Below are positions 21,694 through 34,184 of a DNA stretch of 64,000 nucleotides, one piece after another. The stretch is taken from contig JAEHOE010000183.1 in the NCBI GenBank assembly GCA_016858145.1, forward strand, positions 62,001 through 126,000, read 5' to 3'. The DNA comes from Edaphochlamys debaryana (lineage: Eukaryota > Chlorophyta > Chlorophyceae > Chlamydomonadales). The stretch's first letter is position 1. Each line of letters opens with the position of its first letter. Under the pieces are notes generated by a model. That model saw nothing but the letters and a program-made list of their open reading frames with translations, searched no databases and was not told the origin of the DNA. Position numbers and translations under genes: made by a program.

Positions 21694-24600
21694 TCACAGC
21701 TCGTCCTCAAAGTCGAGCTCGAACTCGGCCGCGCCGCCGCCCGCGCCCCCCTCACCCGCCTCCGCCTCCACGCCCGGTCCAACGCCCACACCCACATCCT
21801 CCTCGCCACCCCCGTCCTCCTCCGCCCCATCCTGCAACCCTGCCCCCGCCCCCAACCCAGCCCCCGGTCCTTGCGCCTGTCCGGCGCCGGTTCGCCCCCC
21901 GCCCGGCCCCCCAGGTTCCCGGCTGGCCGCCGCCGCGGCAGCTGCTGCTGCTGCCGCCGCGGCCGCGGCTGCGCTCGCCTCCCGCCCTTCCCGAATCGAG
22001 AGTCCCGGCGTGCCCTGCCCGACTGCCGCCGCCGCAGGCTGTGTGGATCCAGGCCCAGGTCCCGCGGGCGCCGCCGCAGGGGTCCCTGGCAGCAGGCCCC
22101 CTGGCCGTGGCCCCCCGGGCTCCGCCTTGACCGTGGGCCCCGCTGGGCCCACGCCGGGTCCGGCCGGGCCCGGTCCGGGCCCGGCTGCGGCCGTTGCACC
22201 CTCCGCCTTGACGGCCTCCTGCTTGACCGCCGCTGCCGCGGCCGCGGCCTGCTGTATCGCCAGGAGGCGTTGCAGAACCGCTCGCGTCTGCGGGAGGTTG
22301 GGGGTGGGGGCAGGGAGGCGGGACACCACGTGTTTGACGTGGGGCGGCAGCCCAACACCGGTGCAGGGCATGCAAGGTCTCTTTCCGCTGCGGGCTGGGA
22401 GGCGGGAAGACTGCGGGATGGATCTGATGGCCGCGCAGAGCTAGCTGCCCAGGCGAGAGCTCGGTGCTGGGTATAAAGGGCGTCACAAGGGGCTGGGTCC
22501 GCGGCGTGGATCCGGATGCGGGGCGTGAAGATACTGGCATTGGACAAATGGCAATGCCGTTGTCTGCGACCAGCGGTCCCGCCCCTCCGCCACGACAACG
22601 AGGGCAGATTACATTCGCCCCAGCTGCGCCGTGCCTGCCACATCCCTCCGCGGCATGACCCCTTGCCGCAGTTTCCCCAGCGTGTCCCACAGCGGCCCAA
22701 ACCGCACTGGACAAACAGCGGCCGCAGCCCCCGTCGTCCCCACTGACCCCAAGCCCAGATGAACTCCATCCCTAGCCTTGCCATCTCGGAAGCATGGCCC
22801 GCGCAACGCACCTGATGCGTGACGAGCACGTTGGCCGGCAGGCCCTGGCCGGGCCCGGGCTGTAGCACGGCGTTTGCGAACCGCGCCCCGGAAGCTGGCG
22901 GAAGCTGGCAGCCGGGCGGCAGGCCCATGCGGCCCGCCTGGTCACGTGCGTCCGCCGAGGCGGCCGTCCCCAAAAGTGTGACCTCCAGTACGGCGTCCGG
23001 CAGCATGAGTAATGGGCCGTACGCGTCCGAGCGCATGTGATCCGCGCAGAGCAGGAAGCCGCGCCACTGGTCGCGATCTGTCCAGATCTGGGGGAGCGGA
23101 GGGAGGAGGAAGATGTGTTGGGTGGTGTAAGAAGAGCTAGGGCCGGAGGTGGCTGGCCTCCCACACACCAGAGTCCCTCGTTCTTCCCAAACACACAACC
23201 TGGTTTTAGCGAGCAGGCCCGAAGCACATTATCACACATCCCTGCTTGAGGAGGACCGGCCGGCTATTCACCGCGCCTAGGCTTCCCCGGCTCACGCGAG
23301 CGGCGCTTCACACACCTGCTTGGCGACCAGCCGCTCCAGATCCAGGACCCAGGATCCAGATCCGGAATCTTTCTAATCCTTTCCCCTCCCAGCCAGCGGG
23401 CGCCCACACCTGCTTGGCGACCAGGCGCTCCAGCAGTTGGGCGATATCGGTGCGCAGCCGGGGGGCGGCCTTGAGCGCCTGGGTGTGTGTGTGTGGGGGG
23501 GGGGGAAGGGGGGGGATCCGGGGGGGGGGGGGAAGTGAGGAAACAGGACTGCGCTAGCCTGGAAGACCACTACAGTCAAGCTGTGTCCGTTCGCCACACG
23601 CCCGGTATCCAGGTTTGGATCGAGATCCCCATGCACGGCACCTAGCCGGCGCGGAACCAGGCCCACGCGGGCCCAGCTGTGCCCCCCCGGGCCCCACCTG
23701 GATGACTGTGCGCATGAACATCCTCGGCAGCGGCGCCAGCCCCTCCATGGCCCGGATGGAGGCCAGCATGACCTGACAGGGGTGGGGTCGGGGGTGGAGG
23801 GTGGAGGGTGGGGGGTGGGGGTTGGGGGGTGGAGGGTGGGGGGGTGGAGGGGCCGAGGGGGGTTGGGGGCACTCGGAGCCTAGCGGGAGCACGTCCCAGC
23901 GCCGGGGGAGGGGGAAGACGGGAGGACCAACACCGCCTGCAGCTTCCCTCCGGCCCCACCCCGGCCCAGCCCCCGCCCCCATGCCTCTCCCACGCCCCAC
24001 CGGCTGCGGGAAGATGTCGGGGGAGTGCAGCGCCAGGTCCACTGCCGCCATGAGGGACTGGGGGGTGGGGGGGGAGGGGGTGGCAGGGAGAGGGAGGTTC
24101 GGGAGAGGGGGGCAGGGCGAGGGGGCCAGGTCTCCAGGAAACATGAGTGGGCAGCCCCTCCCCTCACCACCCCTCCCCCCCCACCTTGAGCGGCACCTCG
24201 TCCCGCATGGGGTCCAGGTCCCGGTGCAGCACCACGAGGAGGTCGTCGGGGGGGAAGAGCGGGTCGACTGGGGGGGGGGTAGAGGGGTTGGGGGGGACGT
24301 GGAGGCGAGAAAGATTTGGAAGTAGAATCTTTCGTATAAGTTATCTCGCCTTGCTATCCAGGACCGAGAAGCATCGCAGAAGACACGCTACGGAGAACGG
24401 AGGGTCGGGGTGGATTCCCCGCAAAAGAAGGAGCAGCCCCGGCTGCCCCCCCCCCCCCCGCACCTTCCCCGTGCTTGCTGGCGAGCGAGCGGTAGAGGCG
24501 CTTGAGCATGGGCGGCTGCAGGGGGGGGGGGCGAGGGCGGAGGGGGCACGGGCGGGGAGGGATGGAGTGGAGTTGTCTCGGAATACGGGAAGAGCTTAGG

Positions 24601-27600
24601 TACCGGTAGGCGAGCCCGTTGGGAGAGGCTTCGGCACAGGGGATCCTGCCCATCCCAAAACACCTGCGGCCCCCGGCAGCCCCATACCCCCCCCCACCTG
24701 GAGCCCCCTCAGCATGGCGGGCAGCAGGGCGATGACGTCCCGGCGGGAGAGCGTGAAGGCCACAGGGACCTGGGGGGAGGGTGGTGGTGGAGGGGATTTT
24801 TGGTGCCGAGAGGGATCGCGTCCGGAGGGGATCTTTGCTGCGAAGGGGCTGGGGCCAGATGGGGTTCGAGAGGGGTCGAGGCGGGAGGGAGAGGCTCAGA
24901 ACATTAGCAGAAAGGCCGGCCGAAACCGCCGAACTACCAACCGTCAGGCGTGACGTCAGCCAACCGCCAACCGCTCACCATGACCCGGGGGTCGCCGCTG
25001 GCCGCGTACCAGGCCTTGCATGCGTCCACCAGGCGCCCGGGGGGCAGGTCCTTGTCGGTGAGGGCCTGGGGGGGAGGGGGGGGGGGAGCGAAGGGAGGGG
25101 GGAGGGTGATGTGAAGTCGGGAAGAAGTGTGGGGGTGGTGGGGGTCATGGCGATGGGGGGCCAGTACGAGGCCAGCCTCCCGTCCACACGGCAGTCGCCC
25201 GCGTCTCCGCCCCCTCTCCATCCCCTCTCCAAACCCCATCTGCAGCTGATCCTCATCACCAGACGCACACCACCCTCCTATCCACACCCTTCTCCCCGAG
25301 CTTCTCCCCGGGTTCCTTCCCCCCATTCCCCCCCTGTCCACCTCCGCCCCCCCACACACCTGCAGCATGGTCAGCAGCAGCTCCTCGCTCCCCGGCAGCG
25401 GCGCCCTCAGCTGCCCCAGCAGCGCCGGGTGCCCCGCCCCCAGCGCCGCCGCCAGGGCCCCCGCGTGCGCCGCCAGCGCCGTACGCACGTGGGCCCCGCC
25501 GTACGCGTAGGCCCGGACCAGGCCCGGCAGCAGGTCGGGCTGCTTGGCCACCAGGGCCATGTACAGCGCCACGCGGCGGGCGCAGTCGGACACGGACGGC
25601 TCGGGCTGGGCCTGGCCCTGGACCTCCGGTTGGGCCTGGGCCTGGGCCTGGGCTGTTGCGGTGGGGGTGGGCTCGGCGCCGGGTTCAAGCTTCACGGCGG
25701 TTGGAGCCGCGGGGCCGGGGGCGGCGGCAGGGGTGGAGTCGGTGGTGGGGGTGGGGGTGGGGACGAGGGCGGTGAGGCGCGCGGCGGCGGTGGCGAGGAT
25801 GGTGGGCCGCAGGTGGGGGCGGGGGTAGAGCTTGGACGTGAGCAGTCGCACGGCGGCGGAGCGGACCTCCTCGTGCGGGTCTGGGGGGGAGGTGGGAGGG
25901 TGAGGTGGGCAGGGCGGTGAAGGAATGAAGCGGGCTGTTGGGTTCAGGGCGCACATGCAACTACACACAGCACAGGGATCACACAGCACACAGCACATAC
26001 CGTATACCTCGCTTTGCCGACCAGGCCCCAGCCGCGGAGACCCTTCCCTCCCCCCCCAGAGCCTCACCCTCCGCCGCCTCCAGCACCAGCCCCAGCATGG
26101 CCCCCCGCACGGGCGGCCGCGCCTCGATGGCGTCCCAGCAGCAGCTCAGAGCCAGCGTGGGCCACTTGCCGCCGCCACCCCCTGCACCTGCACCTCCCGC
26201 CCCCCCTGCCCCCGCCAGCAGGTCCCGCAGAAAGCCCAGCACGCCGGCCAGGGGGAGGCAGGGCGCGGCCTGGGGGTGGGGGAGGGTGGGGTTAGAGAGG
26301 GGTCAGGGCGACAAGAGGACCGGACGGCGGTGGCAGCTGCGGGTCCCCTGACTGGCAGGTCGAGGTGCAAGCCCCTCCCTCAGCTCCCGTCCTGGACCCT
26401 TCACCCACCCCAACACCGTACCCAAACCCGTCGCCCAACCCTTCGACCTGAGCCACTAACCCGCCCAATTCCTGAACTCTCCACCCCTCAACCCCAGCCA
26501 CTGCTGTCCCCCCCCCCCCCCCGCATCTCCGACTCACCCTCAGCAGCTCCTTCACCTCCAGCCCCACCACCGGCCTCGGTGGCTGCGCGGGCGGCGGCGG
26601 CAGCGGCAGCGGCCGACCCAGCTCCAGCTGCCACTGCCGCAGCTGCATCTGCGGAGCGAGGGGGAGGGAGGAGGGGGCGTGCGGGGAAGGAGGACGGGGT
26701 TGACCGCTGGACCCGGATGCGAGGCGATACCTTCCGTTGCAGGGGCCCCCAGAGACTGGAGCCCTTACACACGGGCACAAGGCCATGCTGCCGGCCGTGC
26801 TGCAAGGTCTACATATAAGCCCTGCGTGTCACGGTCTGTTGCCCCTCCTGCTTCCCGTCGCTGCTCACCACCCCGCCCCCTTGCCCCCTCCTGCCCCTGC
26901 CCCCCCCCCCCTCACCATGGACTCCTGCACCGCCGCCTGCACGCCCTCCACCTCCCCCGTCACCTCGTCGGCGATCTCGGGGACGGCCTGTTCGGGGGGG
27001 GGATTCGAGGGGATGATTTTTTTTGACGAACTGGAGAGCGGAAGGAGAGCAAGGAAGGAAGGGTTGCAGGTAGGACGAGCGGGCGGAGAAGGCAGCACAT
27101 GCACTCAGCTCTCGGGGCTGCCCGGCCCCTGCCATGCCCCTTGCCATTGCCCTGGCCGCTCACCTGCAGGCCCTCCCCCTCGCCCTCGCCGCCCTCCCCC
27201 TCGCCCCCCTCGGCCCCCAGGTCCACCGCCGCCGCCTCCGCCTGCAGCCATGCGCCCTGAGCGGCCGCCCACGCCACATTGGCCTGGGGGGAGGGAGGGG
27301 GAGGGGATTGCGAAGAGGCAGAGGCTCGAATGCGGCCACGAACAAACGGGGTAAGGGCAGGCCGGAGAGCGATTGTAGGATTCCAAGCGGGGGAGGGAAG
27401 GGGAGGTGAGGGTTCCAAGGCAGGTAATGGGGTGAGATGCTCTGAGAACGGCCAGGGTCAATCGCGGCAGACTCATCCCCGTGCCCCGCCCGCCGCCGCC
27501 CCCATCAACAAGCCCCCCACCCCTCGCCCCCACCTGCAGCTGCCGCGCCGCCGCCATGACGCCCTCCAGCCCCGCCGCCACCCGCGCCTCGGGGGGTGCC

Positions 27601-30600
27601 AGCGGGGCCAGCGCCCCCCGCTGCGCCGCCAGCGCCGCCGCCGCCTCCCGCAGGCCCCGGCTGTAGCGCCGCAGCTGCTGGGCGTGCCATGCCACGGCGT
27701 GGAGCCTGGGGGGGTGGAGGGGTGGGCGGTGAGGATGGGAGCGAGAGGGAGAGGGGCGGTAGAGGGAGCGCGAGCCCAAAAACATAAGGGAGACTGAGGA
27801 TGCCGGAGGCCGGGTGGTTCGGGCCCCCTCTTCTCCCGACCCCACTTTGCCCTCTCCAAAAGTGTCCACACACACTTCCTCACGTCCGGTGATACCTTCC
27901 ACCTCAGCCCTCCCCCGTCTCCAACCCACTTTCCAACCTCTTTCCCTGCCTGCACACCCGGCCCCACCTGGCCCTCTCCAGCAGTGCCAGCAGGACAGTC
28001 TCGTAGGCGCTGCCCCCCAGGTCGGGCGGGGCGGCATCCTCGGGGGAGTGTACGACAACCTCGTGCCCCGCGCCCCCGCCCCCGCCCGCCCCGGCCCCGC
28101 CCCCCGAATGCCCAGCTTCAGTCATCTCCGCGTCGTGCCCGGGCCCATGCGGGCCCAGGCCCAGCTGTCCGGATCCGGATCCGGGCCCAGGCAGGGCCCC
28201 GGAAGGCAGGGATCCCAGGCCCAGGCCGCTCCGCTGGCTGTCCTCCAGGAGAGCGTCGCCCGTGAACTCGCGGCCGCTCGGCTCCGACTGTAGCCCCGGC
28301 TGCTGCTGCTCTGCTGATCTTTCTACGTGATCCGAGCTGTCGTACTTGTGATCTGGTTTGTGATCTGGCTTGCTGTTATCGGCGTCCATGGGCTCGACCC
28401 CGCCGCTGGCACCGGGCTTGCTGTCCGGCTTTTCATCTTCCCCGGGCTTCTGGTCTGACTGATGGTCCGATTTGTGATCTGCTTTGTGGTCGTCCGAGCC
28501 GTGCCCCGAGGTTCCGGATCCGGATCCATCCCCGGCACCGTCAACCGCCGGCGGTTGGGCACGTGGCGGCGGCGGCGGGCAGGCGGCAACGAACAGCGAG
28601 TGGAGCCACGAGATGGCAAGATCGGATCCGCCCTGATGGAAGTACTTCAAGATGTGATCCAGGAGATGCTGGGCCGACGGATCCGACGGCAGCACGTGGG
28701 CCCCGAACCGCGCCAGTACGACCTGCCGCATCGTACGGCCGGGCGCGACGGTTGGCGGCAGCGCCATCAACCGCTTAAGCGCCGCCTGCCGCATCGCTGC
28801 CGCCGCCGCCGGGCTGAAGGCGGCGGGCCGTAGCGGTGGCGGCGCCGGAGGCGCCGCCGCCGCCAGCGCCGCTGGCCCGCCGCCGCCGCCGGCGGCCTGC
28901 CGCGCCGCTAGCAGGGCGAAGTGGCTTGGCTTGTTCTCCGGCGGGCGGGCGGGTCCGTTGAGCGGCGGCAACGGGCCCTTGCCCCTCCTGCCCGCGGGTT
29001 GGGGTGGCTCGGGAACCACGGCTTGGGGCCTCCCAGGGGCAGGGCCGGACCCAGGCGGTGGCACGGACTGCATCCCCGGGCCAGCGGCTGCGGCGGCGGC
29101 GGCGCCGGACAGGGGGACCTGGGCGGCGGCTGCCGCTGCCGCCGCCATCGCGGCAGCAGCGTGGGGCAGCGGCGGCGTGGGGGTCCGGCCCGGCGGAGGG
29201 CCCATGTGGCCTGGAGGCATTGGGCGGGGTTGCTGCGGGTAGGGCTGGTAGGGTTGGGGCACCGGGGCCGCCATGGGAGCTGCGGCAACGGCCGCGGCCG
29301 CGGCAGCAACCGCCGCCGCCGCCGTGGCGGCGGCCGCCGCGGCGGCGGCGGCGGAGGGCGGCCAGAAAACGGGCGGGAGGGCGGGCGGCAGTAGCGGCAG
29401 GTGGGCGATGACGAGGTCCGCCAACAGCACGGGCTGGCCCTGGACGAGCCCCGTTAGTAACGAGTCCAGCAGTTGCTCGTCCTGCGCGCGGTTGGCCGCC
29501 TCCACGTACTGCAGGATCTGTACGGCACGACGAATGGGGAGGGCAGGTTTGACAAAGCCTGCAGCGTCCGCGATGAAACGCTAGCTCCCGGCTCCCAAGC
29601 CCGCTCCGCATTCGGCCCACGCAACCGGAGGTCGTGCGGCAGGCCATACCTTCTCGCAGCGCACCGCTCCGCCAACCTAGCCACCGGCTCTCTTCCCCAT
29701 GCCGGTTCGGTATGCAAGGTCCGCAAAGTCTATTACCACTCGTCCGCACTATACCGTACTATCGCAATGCCGGTATTCCAGTAGACAGCCCGTAGCCCTG
29801 CCTCAAGCCCTCGCTCGGCGCTTCCACTTCTCCCCACCTGGTCCAGGTCCGCCACGTCAGACGGCGGCGCCGTAACCGCCGGCAGCCCCGCCGCCACCTG
29901 CCCCGCCGCCATCACGATTGCCGTCGCCTGCACCGCCGCCTGCTGCGCCGCAGCCAGCTGGGACGCGTCCATGCCAGGGTACAGCGCCGCCGCCGCCGCC
30001 GCCGCCGCGGCCGCCGGCTGCAACGCCTGCATCGGCTGCTGTAACGCCTGCGCCGGCGGCTGCCCCGGCCCCGCCGCCGGCGGTGGTTGGCCGTACTGCT
30101 GCATCCCCGGCGGCGCCACCCCTGGCGCGCCGTACCCAGGCGCCGCCGTGCCGTACGGCGCCGCACCGTACGGCGGCGGCTGGGACCCGTGCGGCGGGTA
30201 CTGCGCGCCGTACGCTTGCTGGGGCCCGGGCTGCGCGGCGGCGGCCGCAGGGGCTGCGGGTGCCGCGGGTGCAGCAGGGGCCAGGGCGGCTCGCTTGGCC
30301 TCCTCGGGTGGCCGCTGCAGGGGCTCCTCCGCGGCCCGCTTGTCACGTGAGGCCCTGCGGGTGCGGGTGCCAGGGAAGCTCATAACCCAAAGCGCATGTA
30401 ACCAAACATCGTCTTTCCGCTTTCCGGCCATCCCACGTGTTGCCAAACAGGGCCAGCACACATCACTTTGGCACCGGGATGGATCCCCAGCCCCAGCCCC
30501 CACCTCCGCTCTCCCAACCCCACCCACTCCCCACCCCTCACCCCCATCCCACCTCCGCTCCTTCCACTCCTGCCGCTCAATGTACTTGAGCATGGCCGCC

Positions 30601-33156
30601 GCCGTGTCGCCCGCGCCCAGGCTCTGCAGCGCCCCCACCACCCGCTCGCGCCAGGGGATGGAGGGCGGCAGGCGGCTCTTGAGCACGGCCGCCAGGCCCT
30701 GCCGCAGCGCGTTGCCCACGGACACGTCACCCCCGCTGCGGGCCGAGGCGCCGGGGGCGTTGGAGGCCAGGAAGCCGCCCTGGGGGTGAGAGGGGAGGGC
30801 GGGAGCGCGGGAGGAAGAGGGGCTGCTCGTGTGAAGGCCGAGAAAAGCGTAGGCGCGGTGATTAGCCGGCCGGGGCAGGTGTGTGGTTGGCTGTGTGACC
30901 CCTCGTCTTTTCCCACCAGCCAGACCACCACCCCCACCTCCTTGGCGAGGAGCAGCAACGCTGGCAGCAGCCCCCGGGAAGGCCACCTCCCGCACCCTAC
31001 CCAACCCCCACCCTCCCCTCACAGCACGGTCAGCACACGCACCTCCTTGGCCAGCAGCAGCAGCGCCGGCAGCAGCTTGCCCATGGCGTTGGGCCGAGCC
31101 ACGGCCACGCCCCAGGCGGCGCTGACGTGGGCGATGAGGCGGGAGGGGGGCAGCTCCAGCGCCACGGCGGGCCGCAGGGCCTCCAGCAGCCAGCGCAGCT
31201 GCGCATCCGCCTCCGAGGCCAGGCGGGCGGCGTCCGGGAGGCGCAGCTTCTGGGTCAGGGTCTCGGGCACGCCTGAGGGGGGGGGCGAGGGATGGGGAGA
31301 GTGGGGAGGGGCGGGAGAGGGGTTGAGGAGGTGGGGGTGGGGGGGTGGGAAGGGCGGGGAGGGGGAAAGGGGTTGGCGGCGCCAGGCTGCAAGCGTGGGT
31401 TGGTGGCAGGCCGGGGTACGGTACGCTGAGAGGGATGGCGTGATGGATGGTGCGGCGCTCGTGGTGCGGTCCCCGTGCTGGCCTTGGGCCTAGCTTGCAC
31501 TGGCCGGCTCTGCCCAAGGCGTCCGGTGGTGGTATCCCTTGCCTCCTTGACCCTCCGCCGAGGCCGTCCGCAGCGGTTTCAAACTCCGGCAACGTAGCCC
31601 GCCGCTGCTTCAAGGCCAAGCCTGGTACATCCGCTCAAGTCACGGAAACCAGATGGAACGGAGCTTGCATGCGTTACACAGCACGAGAGCCGTGTCCGCT
31701 TGTTACCTCGAGTCCCCTCGAAGGCCCAACCAGGCCCACCGCAAGCCCCATGCGGTTGCGCTGCCCGGACCGCATTTGCCATGGATTCCAGGTGCTGCGC
31801 TGCACCGGCCCTGCCATGCAAGCTGCGACCGAAACCCGACAGGCAGATCTGCCGTAGAGAACAGCGCTGCAATGCACACGTCCCACGGGCCGATACCACC
31901 GTAGCCATCGTAACATGGCGCATTCTGATTCGCGGCACACGGCCAACTCGTCCTCGCCGCTGGCTGAGAGACCTGCCCGCTGCTCTTAAGCCGTGCCCAC
32001 CACTGCCCGTCACCCAACGCAGTGCCGATTGCAGCCGACAAGCATAAAGCATCCGAGAGGCCAGGGGGTCTCCTGCCAATCGGGCCATGTGGGTCGGCGA
32101 TGTGGGTCGGCCGGCCCATGTGGGTCGGCGGCGCTTACCCGGGATGCTGGGCGCTGCGTCGTGCGTGAAGAGCGCCACCACGTGCTCCGCCAGCTTGGCC
32201 GCCGCCATGCGCACGCAGTTGGCGGCGTGCGCCTGCCCCACCGCCCCCGCCTCCGCCTGCAGCCGCCGCACCGACTCCCACGCGTCGCGCACGTCGGGCT
32301 GGGTGGGCTGCGGGGGCGGAAAGGAAGGATGGGGTGGAGGGAGGGAGGAGGAGGAGGATGGGCGCGGAGGGTGGGGGGCGAGGGCGGACGGCGTGGTGGT
32401 GTCAAGGCTGGATCAGTCCTCGGCCGAGGAGACACCCGTGCTAAGGTAGGTGTGGCCCCCCCTTCCGCCATCCTCAACTTGTGGTCCACCAGGAACTGCC
32501 ACCTGCTCCTTCCCCTCATGTCAGAGCAGCAGCCACACAGGCTGCAACTACGATCTGCCGTACAGGCGTCTTACCTTGAGCGCCAGCAGGGCCAGGGCGC
32601 CGCGCAGCACGCAAGCCGTGGCCAGCACCGCCTCCTTGACCACCCCCGGGGCCGCGTCCTGCAGCAGCGCGGCCAGGCAGGCGGCGCAGTGGCCCAGGCC
32701 CTGCACGCCCGTGTGGTTGATGGCCAAGTGGCCGCAGAAGGCCGCCAGGTTGCGCCGGACGGTGGCGGATGCGTCGGCCTGTGCAAGGGAACGCGCGGGG
32801 ATGGTCCGTCGACTGTCCGCTGGCGCAGGGTTGCCACCCCGCATACCGACAGATCGACAGATGGTCGCACCTGAAGCTGCTGCAGCACGCCGGGCAGCCA
32901 GGACGCCACGAAATCGTCGGGGCACGGCGTGGCATCGCCGCTGGCTGGGTCCAGCGCTTGTCGAAGAGCATTCAGCGCATTGACCTGCAGGTGATAACCG
33001 AAACCCTGAGGTGTGGAGGCACAAGCATGAGCCGGAACGCAGGGCAGTGCAAGTGCAGGCGCCATTGAGCACCCCTCTGCTGACCCGAGCATCCTCGCCA
33101 GCAGCAGCCTTCACCGCTTCAATAAGCGGTGGAAGCTTGAGGTGGATGGCCGCCAT
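21694..33156 (-). CDS. Symplekin (PTA1-like), mRNA 3'-end processing scaffold
   Basis: Twenty-three exons join in phase to 1881 residues; the longest is 27968-29517. Exons 5' to 3' begin at 33156, 32984, 32778, 32307, 31272, 30779, 30354, 29517, 27705, 27283, 26987, 26648, 26269, 25880, 25065, 24769, 24515, 24267, 24057, 23772, 23478, 23087 and 22287; the stop is at 21694-21696. Symplekin scaffolds the nuclear cleavage and polyadenylation complex. Recognised parts are an N-terminal HEAT region (residues 1-340, with ERVVGALQSLGAGDTAAAML), a helical part in exon 14 (HEEVRSAAVRLLTSKLYP), and the symplekin C-terminal region at about residues 1456-1684 (PPDDLLVVLHRDLDP, PLPRMFMRTVIQ, RLVAKQIW, QWRGFLLC). 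Between them are Ala/Gln/Pro tracts and an Asp-His-Lys-rich repeat (exon 8). The tail ends FELDFEDEL. Upstream of the ATG the frame stays open to an AG, so another 5' exon is possible. Plant symplekins are shorter; the low-complexity inserts explain the difference. Confidence 0.9.
23311..23338 (-). repeat. Intronic copy of symplekin exon 21 3' edge
   Basis: CACACCTGCTTGGCGACCAG at 23311 repeats the exon end plus donor at 23405-23424, 94 bases away, inside the downstream intron. The copied GT donor is preserved. Confidence 0.8.
30935..30974 (-). repeat. Intronic copy of symplekin exon 5 3' edge
   Basis: CACCTCCTTGG followed by a similar AGCAGCA and GGCAGCAG series repeats 31040-31079, the last residues LLLLAKE of exon 5 plus its donor, 105 bases away in the downstream intron. 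Confidence 0.75.
32088..32136 (+). repeat. Short tandem repeat in symplekin intron 4
   Basis: Three units of CATGTGGGTCGGC or GATGTGGGTCGGC lie immediately beside the intron 4 donor (exon 4 ends at 32139). Intron 4 (31273-32138) is the largest of this gene at 866 bases and shows no other recognisable content. Confidence 0.6.
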
Positions 33157-34184
33157 TCGCGAGTTCCGGTCCAATTTGCTCAGCTCCGGCGAGCTGCGCC
33201 AGACCTGAAGCGTACTATGACCGCAGTATCATGTCCTATGCCGTTATTTCGAGGGTAAATGCTTAGGGCCTCACGCCAGAAGCACCAAGCAGAGCGGGAT
33301 CGGAGCCGGCATTGACCTGCGCAGCCGCTGACCGCAGTGCACGTAATGTTAAGCTGTCGAACTGTGTTCAGGCAACTATGCCGGAGCCTGTATTGCAGTC
33401 GCGGACACGCTCGCCGGCGTGCCTGGCCAACTGGCACGAACCCCTTCTCCGCTTTGCCGAAACGTTTGCCCCCCCCCCCGCACTGTGCCCTGTGCCCTGT
33501 GCCCTGTGCCCTGTGTGTCACCCTCCCCGCACGCCAGGAAGACCAGCAACCGTGCATGCGGCACAAAGGCTGACGTTGTGCAGCATGCTGTGCCCACCCC
33601 TCCCTGATGACACGAAACCCCCCTTTTCCCCCGCTTGTCCGCCCCCCGATTCCCTGTGCCGGTCCCTCCGTGTCGCTCACCCTTTACGCACGCCAAGAAG
33701 ACCAGCAGCAGTGCACGAGGGACAAAGGCTGACGACCATGCTGTGCCCACCCCTCCCTCTCCGGCTGGTGGGCCAGACCCGGCTAGTTGCACGTTGCATT
33801 GACCCCTCCCTCTCAATCCGCTCACCACAACCCTGCCTCCTGAGTCCTTACTCTGTGCGCCTCGGGGCCTGGAGTCAATGTACTGAGTGGGCGTTTGGGG
33901 GCAGAAGTCAATGGAAGAAGGGGGAGGGAAGACTGGAAGGTGGACGGGAAGTCGTGTGGACGGGAGGGTCATGTCGGCACGCTTGCGATCGGCCTCGACT
34001 GAAGTCGCACCTCGTGATTGTCCAAACAGTCGAAGTAGTCTCACAAGACAAACGAAGTCGGTGCTAGCTTGCGACATCGCGGCAACAGAAACCCGTCGCT
34101 CTGCGACGTCGTTGCTTTGCTTGAGGCCCAGAGGGGCTCTTGACCACAGTGAAGTAGCGCTTACAGAGGTGGAGCGACTCCCAA
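33157..34184. other. Divergent intergenic region between symplekin and MYND gene A
   Basis: It should hold the promoters of both flanking genes, which point away from each other. Contents seen: a TGTGCCC run at about 33485-33515 and two direct copies of a roughly 75-bp segment at about 33529 and 33689 (AAGACCAGCA, ACAAAGGCTGACG, CATGCTGTGCCCACCCCTCC), 160 bases apart. No gene is supported. Confidence 0.5.

Noticed and set aside
22010..22444. Plus-strand frames across the last symplekin exon
   Set aside because: They are antisense shadows of the Ala/Pro/Gly-rich tail; the minus frame joins all symplekin exons in phase and ends at a proper stop.
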